Assembly (NCBI GenBank): GCA_947475205.1 | Contig: CANJNG010000005.1 | Span: forward strand, 1 to 64,000 | DNA: 64,000 nucleotides | Direction: 5' to 3' | DNA from: Bacteroidota bacterium | Lineage (GTDB): Bacteria > Bacteroidota > Bacteroidia > JAIBAJ01 | Shown: piece by piece, positions 18,968-29,010 of the stretch | Position numbering within the stretch: position 1 is the first letter of the stretch | How the letters are laid out: every line of letters starts with the position of its first letter | Made by a program: the position numbers and the translations under genes | Notes under the pieces: generated by a model | Seen by the model: only the letters and a program-made list of their open reading frames with translations | What the model was told of the DNA's origin: nothing | The model's database searches: none

Positions 18968-20247
18968 TGTTAAGGCTAAAAGCATATATCTCAAAAGAGT
19001 TCAAAGTTTTGTTTCGCGACAGAGCCGGATTAGCCATTATTTTCCTGATGCCGATTGCTTTGATATTGATAATGTCACTTATTCAGGATGGACCGTTTCG
19101 CGATTACCAAGAAGTGAAAATACCCGTATTGGTGGCCGATTGGGATAAAGAATATTTAGGAAAAGGGGTTATCAAAGAACTCTATGCTTCGAAAATATTC
19201 AAGGTTGACACTTTAATTAATGGCCAAGTGCCCGATGAAGCCGAAATCAGAAGGCAGGTGAGTGATGGCCACTATCAATTAGGAATTATTGTTCCGCAAG
19301 GCACCTCGAAACTCCTTCGAGATAAGGTTCAACAAAAGGTGAATCTTACCCTCAAAGATTTTGGAATGCTGAAGGATTCGGTAAAGGAAATAGCAGTGCA
19401 AGACATTCCTTTCAAAATATTTGTGGACCCTGCCACCAAGAAATCATTCCGAACAGCCGTGTTCAGCAGCATTGAAAAGTTTGTTTCCGATATCCAATTG
19501 AAGGAATTTATTTCTGTGTTTAGGTCATCGCTTGGAGTAACTACTCCCAAACAAGAACCAATGGATATTGGGCAGGGAGGTGCGGTTAAGTTTGAAGAAT
19601 TCACGGCATCAACCGACAAATTAACGCCCGACTTTTCCACTAATTCAGTTCAGCATAATGTTCCGGCCTGGACTCTGTTCGCCATGTTTTTCATTGTGAT
19701 TCCGCTGGCCGGAAACATGATTAACGAGCGGGACTTGGGTAGCGAATTGCGAATGCGGATTATGCCCGGATCACCCTTTATTGCTCCTGTTGGTCGGGTT
19801 ATTACTTACACCATAATTTGTCAACTTCAACTTTGGGCCATGTTGGCTGTCGGAATATGGGTAATGCCCTTTCTGAATCTTCCTTCTTTAGTAATAGGGC
19901 AAAATTATTGGCTGATTGCACTAGCCGGATTACTGGCCGGAATGGCTGCCACTTCATACGGTGTCATGGTGGGCTCAGTATTTAAAACCCATCAGCAAGC
20001 AATGGTGTTTGGAGCAGTGAGTGTAGTGATTCTATCTGCTATTGGCGGAATTTGGATTCCTACTTATGTTATGCCGGAAAGCATGCAACTGCTTAGTAAA
20101 GTATCGCCACTAAATTGGTCGCTCGAAGCATTCAATGATATTTTCCTGAGAGGGAAAAATACCCTACTTTGTCTGCCCTGGATTCAAACCATTTTGTTTG
20201 TATCCGTTTGTTTAGGATTGATTCGATGGGCAGACGGGCGGAAGTAA
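18967..20247 (+). CDS. ABC-2 type transporter permease
   Basis: RLKAYISKEFKVLFRDRAGLAIIFLMPIALILIMS; C-terminal ABC-2 membrane domain; overlaps the ATPase gene by one base. Confidence 0.9.
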   Translation: MLRLKAYISKEFKVLFRDRAGLAIIFLMPIALILIMSLIQDGPFRDYQEVKIPVLVADWDKEYLGKGVIKELYASKIFKVDTLINGQVPDEAEIRRQVSDGHYQLGIIVPQGTSKLLRDKVQQKVNLTLKDFGMLKDSVKEIAVQDIPFKIFVDPATKKSFRTAVFSSIEKFVSDIQLKEFISVFRSSLGVTTPKQEPMDIGQGGAVKFEEFTASTDKLTPDFSTNSVQHNVPAWTLFAMFFIVIPLAGNMINERDLGSELRMRIMPGSPFIAPVGRVITYTIICQLQLWAMLAVGIWVMPFLNLPSLVIGQNYWLIALAGLLAGMAATSYGVMVGSVFKTHQQAMVFGAVSVVILSAIGGIWIPTYVMPESMQLLSKVSPLNWSLEAFNDIFLRGKNTLLCLPWIQTILFVSVCLGLIRWADGRK

Positions 20248-20280
20248 GGCCGCTTCTCAAAGTAGGGTTGGACTCAAATT

Positions 20281-21075
20281 CTACTTCACACTTTTCACAA
20301 TCTTCTGATTTATTTTCTCACCATCAGCTTCTAAAGTTAAGAAGTAAATTCCGGCGGCATAGCTTGTCATATCTATGGTGTAAGCAATACTTGGTTGCAT
20401 AAAATCCAGTGTTTGCAAAAGTTGCCCCTTGCTGTTATACAAGCTTCCTTTAACATTGTTTTTGCTATTTACATCCATGTATATAAACGCATAATCCTGA
20501 ACTGGGTTGGGCATAAATTGAAACTTAATTTTATCATTTTTAGGTTGAGAAACCCCCACGGCCGTTGGCGTATAAACCGTTGTTGGTTCCGAAATAGTTA
20601 CATGACCGCTCTTCATCCCCGTGTTTCCGGTTTGCACCACGCCATAATAAGTTCCGTAAAAAGTGTAGGGGGAAATGGGGTTTAAACTGGCATCAATCGT
20701 TACAAAATAGGCATAAGTGCCATTAGGATATTCGGGCGTAACACAAAATCGTCCATTACGCTCATCTAAATCACCCGAACCTGCAGAATAGGCATGGTCT
20801 TGAATAAAGCAACCTACCGGATATTGGGTAGAAACTGTTGGGCCATTTGTGCGAGTTGAAACAGTAGTTACAGTATAACTTGGAGTCATTCTTTTAATTG
20901 CACCTGTCCCGTCCAAATTGCTGTAAGCATAAGCACCATAAATAGGGAAACAATCGAAAGCATAACCAATTATGGGGGAGTGGTGTGTGCTATCGACTTC
21001 ATCATATAAGCAGGTTGGACTAACATGATGGTGGTATTCGCCTTGCTGTTGTGCGTGGCCAAGGTTTAAATAAAT
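20281..21075 (-). pseudogene. 5'-truncated YHYH-domain protein with T9SS sorting domain
   Basis: Frame opens after a TAA near 21080 with no start or signal peptide; reads NLGHAQQQGEYHHHVSPTCLYDEVDSTHHSPIIGYAFDCFPIYGAYAYSNLDGTGAIKR... and ends FQFMPNPVQDYAFIYM...GIYFLTLEADGEKINQKIVKSVK. Confidence 0.6.
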
Positions 21076-21138
21076 TGTGAATTATTAATTATTAATTATT
21101 AATTGCCTATTACCTTTGCCCCAGTTCTTTTCAAATTA

Positions 21139-21237
21139 CTTATCAAGAACGGAGGAGGGACAAGGCCCTATGATACCGTAGCAACCGGAGCAAAATTCGG
21201 TGCTAAGTCCTTCCCAAGCAATTGGGAATAGATGAGT
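21139..21237 (+). ncRNA. SAM riboswitch (SAM-I/S-box type) upstream of metH
   Basis: CTTATCAAGAACGGAGGAGGGACAAGGCCCTATGATACCGTAGCAACCGG...CGGTGCTAAGTCCTTCC...GATGAG matches the S-box core (P1 strands, GGAGGGAC, GGCCC-ATGA-ACC-GCAACC, GGTGC-AA-TCC). Confidence 0.88.
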
Positions 21238-21270
21238 TCAGTGCATAGCTTTTCCAACTTAAAAAATATA

Positions 21271-21297
21271 AGCCTCGCTGAATTTATCAGCGGGGCT
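21271..21297 (+). terminator. Intrinsic terminator between the SAM riboswitch and metH (attenuator)
   Basis: AGCCTCGCTGA-ATTTA-TCAGCGGGGCT followed by GTTTTGTTTTT. Confidence 0.85.
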
Positions 21298-21340
21298 GTT
21301 TTGTTTTTAGGTGTTTTGAAAATGACTGAAAGTTATTTTT

Positions 21341-24300
21341 ATGAACATATATCAAGCATTAGAAAAACACATCCTCGTCCTTGATGGGGCGATGGGTACT
21401 ATGATCCAACGTTACAAACTGGAAGAAAAAGACTTCCGGGGCGACCGCTTCAAAGACCATCCTTCTCCATTACAAGGCAACAACGACTTGCTTTCTATCA
21501 CTCGTCCTGATGTGATAAAGGAAATCCATTTGCAGTATTTGGAAGCCGGTGCCGACATCATCGAAACTAATACCTTTAGCGGTACTTGGATAGCCCAAGC
21601 TGACTACAAACTGGAAAATGCGGTGTATGATATCAATTTCCTTTCGGCCAAAATAGCCAAGGAAGCTGCTGTTGAAGTTACCGCCAAGAACCCCAACAAA
21701 CCCCGCTTTGTCGCAGGGGCAATGGGGCCAACAAATCGCACCGCATCCCTATCGCCCGATGTAAACAATCCCGGATTCCGTGCTATTACCTTTGATGAGC
21801 TAGTAGATGCTTACACCGAACAGGTTCGCGGATTGATTGACGGCGGTGTGGATTTGCTCTTGGTGGAAACCATTTTCGATACCCTAAATGCCAAGGCGGC
21901 CTTGTTTGCCATTGACCAATATTATGAGAAAATCGGAAAGCAACTGCCCATTATGGTATCGGGAACTATAACCGATGCCAGCGGAAGAACACTTTCGGGT
22001 CAAACCGTGGAGGCATTTTTGTATTCCATTTCTCACCTTCCTTTGTTGAGTGTTGGATTCAACTGTGCCTTAGGTGCACCCCAAATGCGGCCACACATCC
22101 AAACTTTGGCCAAGAATACCGAGTTCAGGGTGAGTGCTTACCCTAATGCCGGATTGCCCAATGCATTTGGGGAATATGACGAAACCCCCGAGATAACTTC
22201 TGCCCATATCAAAGATTGGCTAGAGAATAGCTTTGTAAATATTGTGGGCGGATGTTGTGGAACCACTCCCGACCATATACGGGCAATAGCAACCGAAGCA
22301 GCTAAGTTTCCACCACGGCCATTGCCACTTCTGCCAAAAGTGCCTCACTATAGCGGTTTGGAGCCTTTGACTGTATATGAAGGAAGCAATTTCATCAATG
22401 TGGGCGAACGCACGAACGTTACGGGGAGTAAGAAATTTGCCAAGCTGATTTTGGAAGGGAAGTATGAAGAAGGCTTGGCCATTGCCCGCCAGCAGGTGGA
22501 AAATGGTGCACAGGTGATAGATGTGAATATGGACGAAGGGATGCTTGACGGCGAAAAAGCGATGAGCACATTCATGAACTTGATTGCTTCCGAACCTGAA
22601 ATTTCCCGCGTGCCGGTAATGATTGATAGTAGTAAGTGGTCGGTGATAGAGGCCGGACTAAAATGTGTGCAGGGCAAGGCCATTGTGAATTCCATTTCCC
22701 TGAAAGAAGGCGAAGAGCGGTTCATTCACTATGCCAAATTGGTTCGTCGCTATGGTGCTGCGGTGATTGTGATGGCCTTTGATGAAAAAGGCCAAGCCGA
22801 CAATTACCAACGCCGGATAGAGGTGTGCCAACGAGCATTTGACATTCTCACCAAAAAGGTTGGATTCCCGGCCGAAGACATCATTTTCGACCCGAATATC
22901 TTGACGGTTGCTACGGGAATAGAAGAGCATAATAACTATGCGGTGGACTTCATCAATGCTACCCGCTGGATTAAGGAAAACCTAAAAGGAGCAAAGGTGT
23001 CGGGTGGGGTGAGCAATATTTCCTTCAGTTTTAGAGGGAACGAGCCTGTGCGGGAAGCTATGCACACTGCTTTTTTGTATCACGCCATAAAAGCTGGATT
23101 GGATATGGGGATTGTGAATGCAGGTCAGGTGGGTGTATATGACGAAATTCCGAAGGAACTGTTGGATTTGGTAGAAGATGTATTGCTGAACCGCCGTCCC
23201 GATTCAACGGAACGCTTGGTGGAGTTTGCCGAAAGTCTGAAAGGAGGCAAAGGCCGTGTGCAGGAAAAAGATGATGCTTGGCGAAATACTTCGGTGGAAG
23301 AACGCCTGAAACATTCCTTGGTAAAGGGAATTATTGAGTTTATTGATGCCGATATTGAAGAGGCCCGTGTGAAATATGGCAAACCACTTTTGGTTATCGA
23401 AGGGCCATTGATGGATGGTATGAACGTGGTGGGCGACCTATTTGGACAAGGGAAAATGTTCCTACCTCAAGTGGTAAAAAGTGCACGAGTGATGAAGAAA
23501 GCAGTGGCAGTGCTAGAGCCTTATATGGACAGCCCATCCCCAACCCTTCCCCAAGGGAAGGGGGGAAATGTCCGTTCGGGTTATGAGACATCTGACCCCA
23601 TTTTGTATAATATTTTGAAGGAAAGGGCAGAAGAATTGAAAAAAAATGCCACAGAAACCGAAACCATTTTGTGGGACTGTTTGCGGGGTAAAAAGTTGGA
23701 AGGATTTAAGTTTAGAAGACAACATATAATTGACCAGTTTATAGTTGATTTCGTTTGTTTGAAACGAAATCTGATTGTTGAATTGGACGGGAAAATACAT
23801 TTTACAACCGACCATAAAATAAGCGATGCTGAAAGAACGGAACGACTGAAAAAATTAGGATTTGAGGTTATTAGATTTACTAATGAAGAAGTAATTGGTA
23901 ATATTGATGCTACTTTGAACAACATCATCGAAAAGCTAAAAAGTCTTCCAGAGAAAAATCAAGAAACCGAAGACATAAATCAGCCGGATGGGTATTCCCC
24001 CTCTACCTTGGGGGGAGGTCGGGAGGGGGCTGGATTAGTGCTGATGGCAACCGTGAAAGGCGATGTACATGATATTGGAAAGAACATTGTTGGAGTTGTT
24101 TTGGGTTGCAATAGTTATGTTGTTAAAGACCTTGGCGTGATGGTTCCGATGGATAAGATATTAGATACTGCTATTAGTTCTGGTGCTGATGTCATTGGAT
24201 TGAGCGGCCTAATCACTCCTTCTTTAGATGAAATGGTTTCTATTGCTAAGGAAATGGAACGCCGAGGCATGAAGATACCTTTATTGATAGGCGGTGCAAC

Positions 24301-25468
24301 TACATCCCGTGTACATACTGCAGTGAAGATTGAACAGCATTATAGCGGACCGGTTATCCACGTGTTGGATGCCAGTCGTAGTGTTCCGGTGGTAAGCAGT
24401 TTGCTCAATCCCGACCAAAAAGATGAATTCCTAGCCGGTATAAATGCCGATTACAAAAAACTGCGTGAACATCATGCCCGCAGTCAATCTGAGAAACACT
24501 ACCTCACCTTGGCCGATGCCCGCAGGAACAAGTTCCAAATAGATTGGAAGGCTGAAGATTTAGCTCGTCCTTCGTTTTTGGGTGTGAAATCCTTTGAGGA
24601 TTATTCTTTAGCGGAGATTGCAAAGTACATAGATTGGACTCCCTTTTTCCAAACATGGGAGTTAGCGGGACGCTATCCTAAAATATTAGAAGATGAAATT
24701 GTGGGTAGCGAAGCCAAGAAGCTGTTTGCCGATGCACAAGCAATGCTGAAACGCATAGTGGATGAAAAGTGGTTGACGGCCAGGGCAGTTATTGGTTTCT
24801 GGAGAGCCAATCAGGTGAATGATAATGATATTGCACTGTTTGCAGATGAGGAACGAACCAAAGAATTTGAACGATTGCATACGCTAAGGCAGCAAAGCAA
24901 GAAAGCAGCAGGACAACCGAGTATTGCATTGGCTGATTTTATTAGTGATAACGGACAGGATTTCATTGGTGGCTTTGCAGTAACAAGTGGTATTGGTATA
25001 GAGAAATGGGTAGAGAGATTTGAAGCCGACCACGATGATTATTCCTCCATTATGTTAAAAGCCCTTGCCGACCGTTTGGCTGAAGCTTTTGCCGAACGGA
25101 TGCACGAACGGGTGCGGAAAGAATTCTGGGGCTACGATGCCAGTGAGAACTTACCCAACGAAGAACTCATCAATGAAAGCTATCGGGGTATTCGTCCGGC
25201 ACCGGGCTACCCTGCCTGCCCCGAGCATACCGAGAAGGTTACCCTCTTCCGATTGCTCGATGCCGAGAACAATACCGGAATACAGCTTACCGACTCCATG
25301 GCAATGTATCCCACAGCAGCAGTGAGTGGCTGGTATTTTGCTCACCCCGAATCAAAGTATTTCGGTTTAGGCAAAATAAGCAAAGACCAAGTGGAAGATT
25401 ATGCAACCCGCAAAGGTTGGACTTTGGAACAAGCTGAAAGGTGGTTGGGACCAAGTTTGGGGTATTGA
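21341..25468 (+). CDS. metH: Methionine synthase (B12-dependent) carrying an in-frame DUF559 insertion (codons 731-897)
   Basis: [60 protein letters not shown]-terminal [15 protein letters not shown] activation domain; 1375 aa. Confidence 0.95.
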   Translation: MNIYQALEKHILVLDGAMGTMIQRYKLEEKDFRGDRFKDHPSPLQGNNDLLSITRPDVIKEIHLQYLEAGADIIETNTFSGTWIAQADYKLENAVYDINFLSAKIAKEAAVEVTAKNPNKPRFVAGAMGPTNRTASLSPDVNNPGFRAITFDELVDAYTEQVRGLIDGGVDLLLVETIFDTLNAKAALFAIDQYYEKIGKQLPIMVSGTITDASGRTLSGQTVEAFLYSISHLPLLSVGFNCALGAPQMRPHIQTLAKNTEFRVSAYPNAGLPNAFGEYDETPEITSAHIKDWLENSFVNIVGGCCGTTPDHIRAIATEAAKFPPRPLPLLPKVPHYSGLEPLTVYEGSNFINVGERTNVTGSKKFAKLILEGKYEEGLAIARQQVENGAQVIDVNMDEGMLDGEKAMSTFMNLIASEPEISRVPVMIDSSKWSVIEAGLKCVQGKAIVNSISLKEGEERFIHYAKLVRRYGAAVIVMAFDEKGQADNYQRRIEVCQRAFDILTKKVGFPAEDIIFDPNILTVATGIEEHNNYAVDFINATRWIKENLKGAKVSGGVSNISFSFRGNEPVREAMHTAFLYHAIKAGLDMGIVNAGQVGVYDEIPKELLDLVEDVLLNRRPDSTERLVEFAESLKGGKGRVQEKDDAWRNTSVEERLKHSLVKGIIEFIDADIEEARVKYGKPLLVIEGPLMDGMNVVGDLFGQGKMFLPQVVKSARVMKKAVAVLEPYMDSPSPTLPQGKGGNVRSGYETSDPILYNILKERAEELKKNATETETILWDCLRGKKLEGFKFRRQHIIDQFIVDFVCLKRNLIVELDGKIHFTTDHKISDAERTERLKKLGFEVIRFTNEEVIGNIDATLNNIIEKLKSLPEKNQETEDINQPDGYSPSTLGGGREGAGLVLMATVKGDVHDIGKNIVGVVLGCNSYVVKDLGVMVPMDKILDTAISSGADVIGLSGLITPSLDEMVSIAKEMERRGMKIPLLIGGATTSRVHTAVKIEQHYSGPVIHVLDASRSVPVVSSLLNPDQKDEFLAGINADYKKLREHHARSQSEKHYLTLADARRNKFQIDWKAEDLARPSFLGVKSFEDYSLAEIAKYIDWTPFFQTWELAGRYPKILEDEIVGSEAKKLFADAQAMLKRIVDEKWLTARAVIGFWRANQVNDNDIALFADEERTKEFERLHTLRQQSKKAAGQPSIALADFISDNGQDFIGGFAVTSGIGIEKWVERFEADHDDYSSIMLKALADRLAEAFAERMHERVRKEFWGYDASENLPNEELINESYRGIRPAPGYPACPEHTEKVTLFRLLDAENNTGIQLTDSMAMYPTAAVSGWYFAHPESKYFGLGKISKDQVEDYATRKGWTLEQAERWLGPSLGY
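23531..24031 (+). mobile_element. Putative mobile insertion: DUF559 (Vsr-like endonuclease) ORF with imperfect terminal inverted repeats, inside metH
   Basis: 501 bp = 167 codons, codon-aligned. [50 protein letters not shown]...[31 protein letters not shown] is a DUF559 signature. Ends 23531-23565 and 23997-24031 are inverted repeats (24/35 identical by hand count). Confidence 0.8.
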
Positions 25469-25517
25469 ATCCCCATCCCCCAAAATTTATTTTCTTTGCC
25501 ATCTAAATCTCAACCTC

Positions 25518-25925
25518 ATGGTTTACATAGCAAAAGAATATGTTACTCCTGAAGAATACGCTGTATTGTGTGGAGTAACCAATCAAACGGTTTTTGACCG
25601 GATAAAACGCCGCGAAATATCAGGTCATAAGATTAATGGGTTTTATTGTATCAATATTATTTCCAACCCACCTACGCACAGTATGCGTGGGCGAAAGGCT
25701 AACATTAAAAGACCCATTCCCGAAAAATATTCCTATTCTGATAATGAAATCCGGAAGCAAGTACCAATGCATAACCTAAGAGGAGTAGGCCAAATAGCTC
25801 GGGATTTAAAAATAACTGCCGACAAAATATTCGAGCGTATTTTAATGGGAGAGATAGACGCCTTCATGATTTGTGGCAAAGCTCTTATAGATATTACAGT
25901 CTATCCTCCCCAATCTTTCAAGTAA
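25518..25925 (+). CDS. Small protein with excisionase/HTH-like N-terminus
   Basis: ATG at 25518: MVYIAKEYVTPEEYAVLCGVTNQTVFDRIKRREISGHKINGFYCINI resembles HTH_17/excisionase-like helix-turn-helix; remainder unrecognised. Confidence 0.5.
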   Translation: MVYIAKEYVTPEEYAVLCGVTNQTVFDRIKRREISGHKINGFYCINIISNPPTHSMRGRKANIKRPIPEKYSYSDNEIRKQVPMHNLRGVGQIARDLKITADKIFERILMGEIDAFMICGKALIDITVYPPQSFK

Positions 25926-25963
25926 AAATAGGATGTTCTAGCACCTTCCCGAATATCTGGCAT

Positions 25964-26299
25964 GGTGTTCGATGAAGTTGGAACATGTCCCCAAGTATTC
26001 GGGAAGGTGTTCGAAGAAGTTGGAACATATCCCCAAATATTCGGCGAGGTGTTCGAAGAAGTTGGAACATGTCCCCGAATATTCGGCGAGGTGTTAGAAG
26101 AAGTTGGAGCATGTCCCCGAATATTCGGCGAGGTGTTCGAAGAAGCTGGAGCATATCCCCAAATATTCGGCGAGGTGTTCGAAGAAGTTGGAACATGTCC
26201 CCGAATATTCGGCAAGGTGTTAGAAGAAGTTGGAACATATTCCCAAATATTAGGCGAGGTGTTAGAAGAAGTTGGAAAATATCTCCGAAGCCAAGTATT
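25964..26299. repeat. Array C: tandem repeat, exact 42-bp period, 8 units
   Basis: Units start at 25964, 26006, 26048, 26090, 26132, 26174, 26216, 26258; GGTGTTCGAAGAAGTTGGAACATGTCCCCGAATATTCGGCGA; internal palindrome CCGAATATTCGG. Confidence 0.96.
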
Positions 26300-26406
26300 T
26301 AGTATCTACATAATAGGCAAAGTCCAATTTGGAAGACTATGCCAGCCGCAAGGGCTGGACTTTGGAACAAGCTCAGAGGTGGCTTGGGCCGAGTTTGGGG
26401 TATTGA
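26287..26406 (+). pseudogene. Remnant of a second, diverged metH 3' end (39 codons plus stop)
   Basis: Collinear with metH 25349-25468. Last 24 codons read [24 protein letters not shown] versus [24 protein letters not shown]; two in-frame stops (TAA TAG) lie in the upstream part. Confidence 0.85.
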
Positions 26407-26522
26407 ATATCCCCTACTATTAAATCCTCGTTCATCCTTTCAAAATCATTGTCCTAGCGTTTATATAAATTGCTTTAGGAGCAAATACTAAAGTCCAGTG
26501 TAACGGATTGTGGGAAATTATG

Positions 26523-27290
26523 CTAATCCGGTTTCGCATTATTCACCACAATATTTGATTTCTCATCATTATTGCCCTTGTATATGAAAACCATGTTATG
26601 ATAGAAATGCATTGAAACTATCTTTTGGTCGAAATACGTTTGTTGATAGCCCGGAATCAAAAACTCCTGATTATTCAATGAATCGGTAAGGCTTTTGAAA
26701 TAATTCATCATTGTTTTTGGGTTGTTTAGGTTTTGGCTATCGCCGCCCATGTCTTTCCAGTATGAGGTTTGGGTATCTTCCACCACATATATGCCTCCAT
26801 CTTTCAATCGAGGAAACAGCAGGTTAAACGTTGTTATTACATGCTCATTTACATGGCTGCCATCATCAATAATCAAATCAAGGTCGCCTATTTCCTTCAC
26901 AACCTTATCCATAAATACCTCATCCACTTGGCTGCCTTTAAATATCTTAATCCGCTCTTCTTGAATGGGCGATTTCTCGTAAATATCAATAGAATAAATA
27001 TTGGCAAACGGAAAGTAGCTTCTCCACATCCGCAGCGATTTTCCACCGCTATAAGCATTCTTATAACCACCAACGCCAATTTCCAACACATTAATTTTAT
27101 CATGTCGAAAACGTTCAAAATGTGAACTGTAATGCGGAGTGTAAAAATGTTTGCCCACCTTATCGGTTCTGTAAACTTCGCCTATTTCCGATAAATCATC
27201 CTTGCCCTTTGCCCGGTGGTTATCAAACAGATTGGTAAGCTTACGCACCAGTAGCATTAATGGATTTGGAATGAAAAAACTATTGCTCAT
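26523..27290 (-). CDS. Class I SAM-dependent methyltransferase (macrolide/rhamnosyl O-methyltransferase-like)
   Basis: INVLEIGVGGYKNAYSGGKSLRMWRSYFPFANIYSIDIYEKS and DLIIDDGSHVNEHVITTFNLLFPRLKDGGIYVVED. ATG start at 27290 preferred over TTG at 27311. Confidence 0.75.
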   Translation of the reverse strand: MSNSFFIPNPLMLLVRKLTNLFDNHRAKGKDDLSEIGEVYRTDKVGKHFYTPHYSSHFERFRHDKINVLEIGVGGYKNAYSGGKSLRMWRSYFPFANIYSIDIYEKSPIQEERIKIFKGSQVDEVFMDKVVKEIGDLDLIIDDGSHVNEHVITTFNLLFPRLKDGGIYVVEDTQTSYWKDMGGDSQNLNNPKTMMNYFKSLTDSLNNQEFLIPGYQQTYFDQKIVSMHFYHNMVFIYKGNNDEKSNIVVNNAKPD

Positions 27291-27660
27291 TTGGATGTTA
27301 ATTTTCGACAAATGTATTTATTTAGGAATAGGTTTGTCGTGAAACTCATTTTATGAGTTTAGAATTACAACACTAAAACAAAAAAACGCTATGATTTTCT
27401 CCTCAATCCTCAAACGAAGCATACTCCTTCTTCCGCCCGAAATTATAGGAAAAGCAAAGGTGTGGAGCAATCATTACAGTTGGTGGAATTTTACCGCCAA
27501 AAACAACTTTCTCAGGCACTGAATTTACTTTGGAAAAAGCCGACTTGAAAGCAGGTGAAAACACTATACAGTTTTTTGCTTGCAATCAATAGGTAAATAT
27601 AGTTGATAAATACTCCTTTTAAATATCCAAACATCGCTTTCTCTTTTCAACTTTGCAGCA

Positions 27661-28905
27661 ATGATTTTATTCTCAAAATTCACCCTTCCCAATGGCCTCC
27701 GTCTCATTGTTCATACCGATAAAACCACCCCCATTGTAGCTATTAATATTGTGTATGATGTGGGTGCAAGAGATGAAGTTTATGAGAAAACCGGATTTGC
27801 TCACCTGTTTGAGCACCTTATGTTTGGTGGCTCGAAGAATATTCCCAGTTACGATGAACCCTTGCAAATGGTTGGTGGTGAAAACAACGCCTATACCAGC
27901 AACGACCTCACCAATTATTATCTAACCCTGCCTATCGAGAACATCGAAACAGGGCTATGGCTCGAAAGCGACCGCATGAATGAGTTGGCCTTCACCGAAA
28001 AATCTTTGGAAGTGCAACGCAATGTGGTGATGGAGGAATTTAAACAGCGGTATCTTAACCAGCCTTATGGCGATGTATGGCTGCTTTTTCGACCATTGGC
28101 TTATCAGGTGCATCCTTATCAATGGCCTACAATTGGCCGAGAACTTAGCCACATTGCTGATGCTACGCTGCAAGATGTAAAGGATTTTTTCTATAAGCAT
28201 TATCGCCCGTCCAATGCCGTGATGTGCATTGCAGGAAATATTGAAGCAGACCGAGCTTTAGAGCTTACCACCAAATGGTTTGGAGATATTCCGGCAGGAA
28301 GTAATGCTCCAAGAAATTTACCTGTTGAACCAAAGCAAACCGAACGAAGATTTCTGGAAGTTATCCGCCCAGTGCCTAACGATATGTTGCTGATGGGTTT
28401 TCATATCTGCGGAAAGGAAGATGATAATATTCTGGCTTGGGATTTACTTTCCGATATGCTTTCTAATGGAAATTCATCGCGGCTTTACAATGCTTTGGTA
28501 AAAGACAAGCAGGTATTTTCATCCATAAATGCATATATCACCGGCGACCACCATCCGGGCTTAATGGTATTCTCAGGAATGGTGTTGCCCGGAATATCGC
28601 TCGAAGATGCAGAAAATAACATTTGGATAGAAATTGAGAAAATCAAAACCACAGCAATTGCAACAGATGAATTGGAAAAGGTAAAAAACAAAGCTGAATC
28701 GGCCATGGTGTTTGGATGGATGAATATTTTGAGTAAAGCAACATCTTTAGCAACTTATGAACTATATCAGGGTGCTGATGAAATAAACAGAATACCCGAA
28801 AAATATATAAAGGTGAATGCTGAGCAGATTCAAAAATTAGCGTTATCAAATCTAAACAAAGGACAGGAAAGCGTTTTGTATTACCGAGCGTCGAAGGGAG
28901 AGTAA
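27661..28905 (+). CDS. M16 family metallopeptidase
   Basis: GFAHLFEHLMFGGSKNIPSYDEPLQMVGGENNAYTSNDLTNYY (HxxEH zinc motif). Confidence 0.93.
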   Translation: MILFSKFTLPNGLRLIVHTDKTTPIVAINIVYDVGARDEVYEKTGFAHLFEHLMFGGSKNIPSYDEPLQMVGGENNAYTSNDLTNYYLTLPIENIETGLWLESDRMNELAFTEKSLEVQRNVVMEEFKQRYLNQPYGDVWLLFRPLAYQVHPYQWPTIGRELSHIADATLQDVKDFFYKHYRPSNAVMCIAGNIEADRALELTTKWFGDIPAGSNAPRNLPVEPKQTERRFLEVIRPVPNDMLLMGFHICGKEDDNILAWDLLSDMLSNGNSSRLYNALVKDKQVFSSINAYITGDHHPGLMVFSGMVLPGISLEDAENNIWIEIEKIKTTAIATDELEKVKNKAESAMVFGWMNILSKATSLATYELYQGADEINRIPEKYIKVNAEQIQKLALSNLNKGQESVLYYRASKGE

Positions 28906-29010
28906 AGAATAGACTTGAGAATGGAGACATGGGACTTGAGATTTTCATTCCTACTCAAATTGCCCGTTCATACCTTTTAATACCTTTGAAACCTAAAATA
29001 TTAGTTTCAG

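Noticed and set aside
23531-24031. Intein interpretation of the extra MetH segment
   Set aside because: It begins with SPSPTLPQ and ends GREGAG. There is no N-terminal splicing block and no C-terminal HN followed by C/S/T, so protein splicing is not supported.
25401-25517. Upstream extension of the 25518 gene to 25401
   Set aside because: It overlaps the metH coding end in another frame; the ATG at 25518 has a better context.
25901-26423. Overlapping ORFs over array C (PRIFGDMFQLLRT, VGTCPRIFGEVFEE, RRSWNMSPNIRRGV)
   Set aside because: Four long frames on both strands from one repeat cannot all be genes; best explained by unit length and lack of stops.
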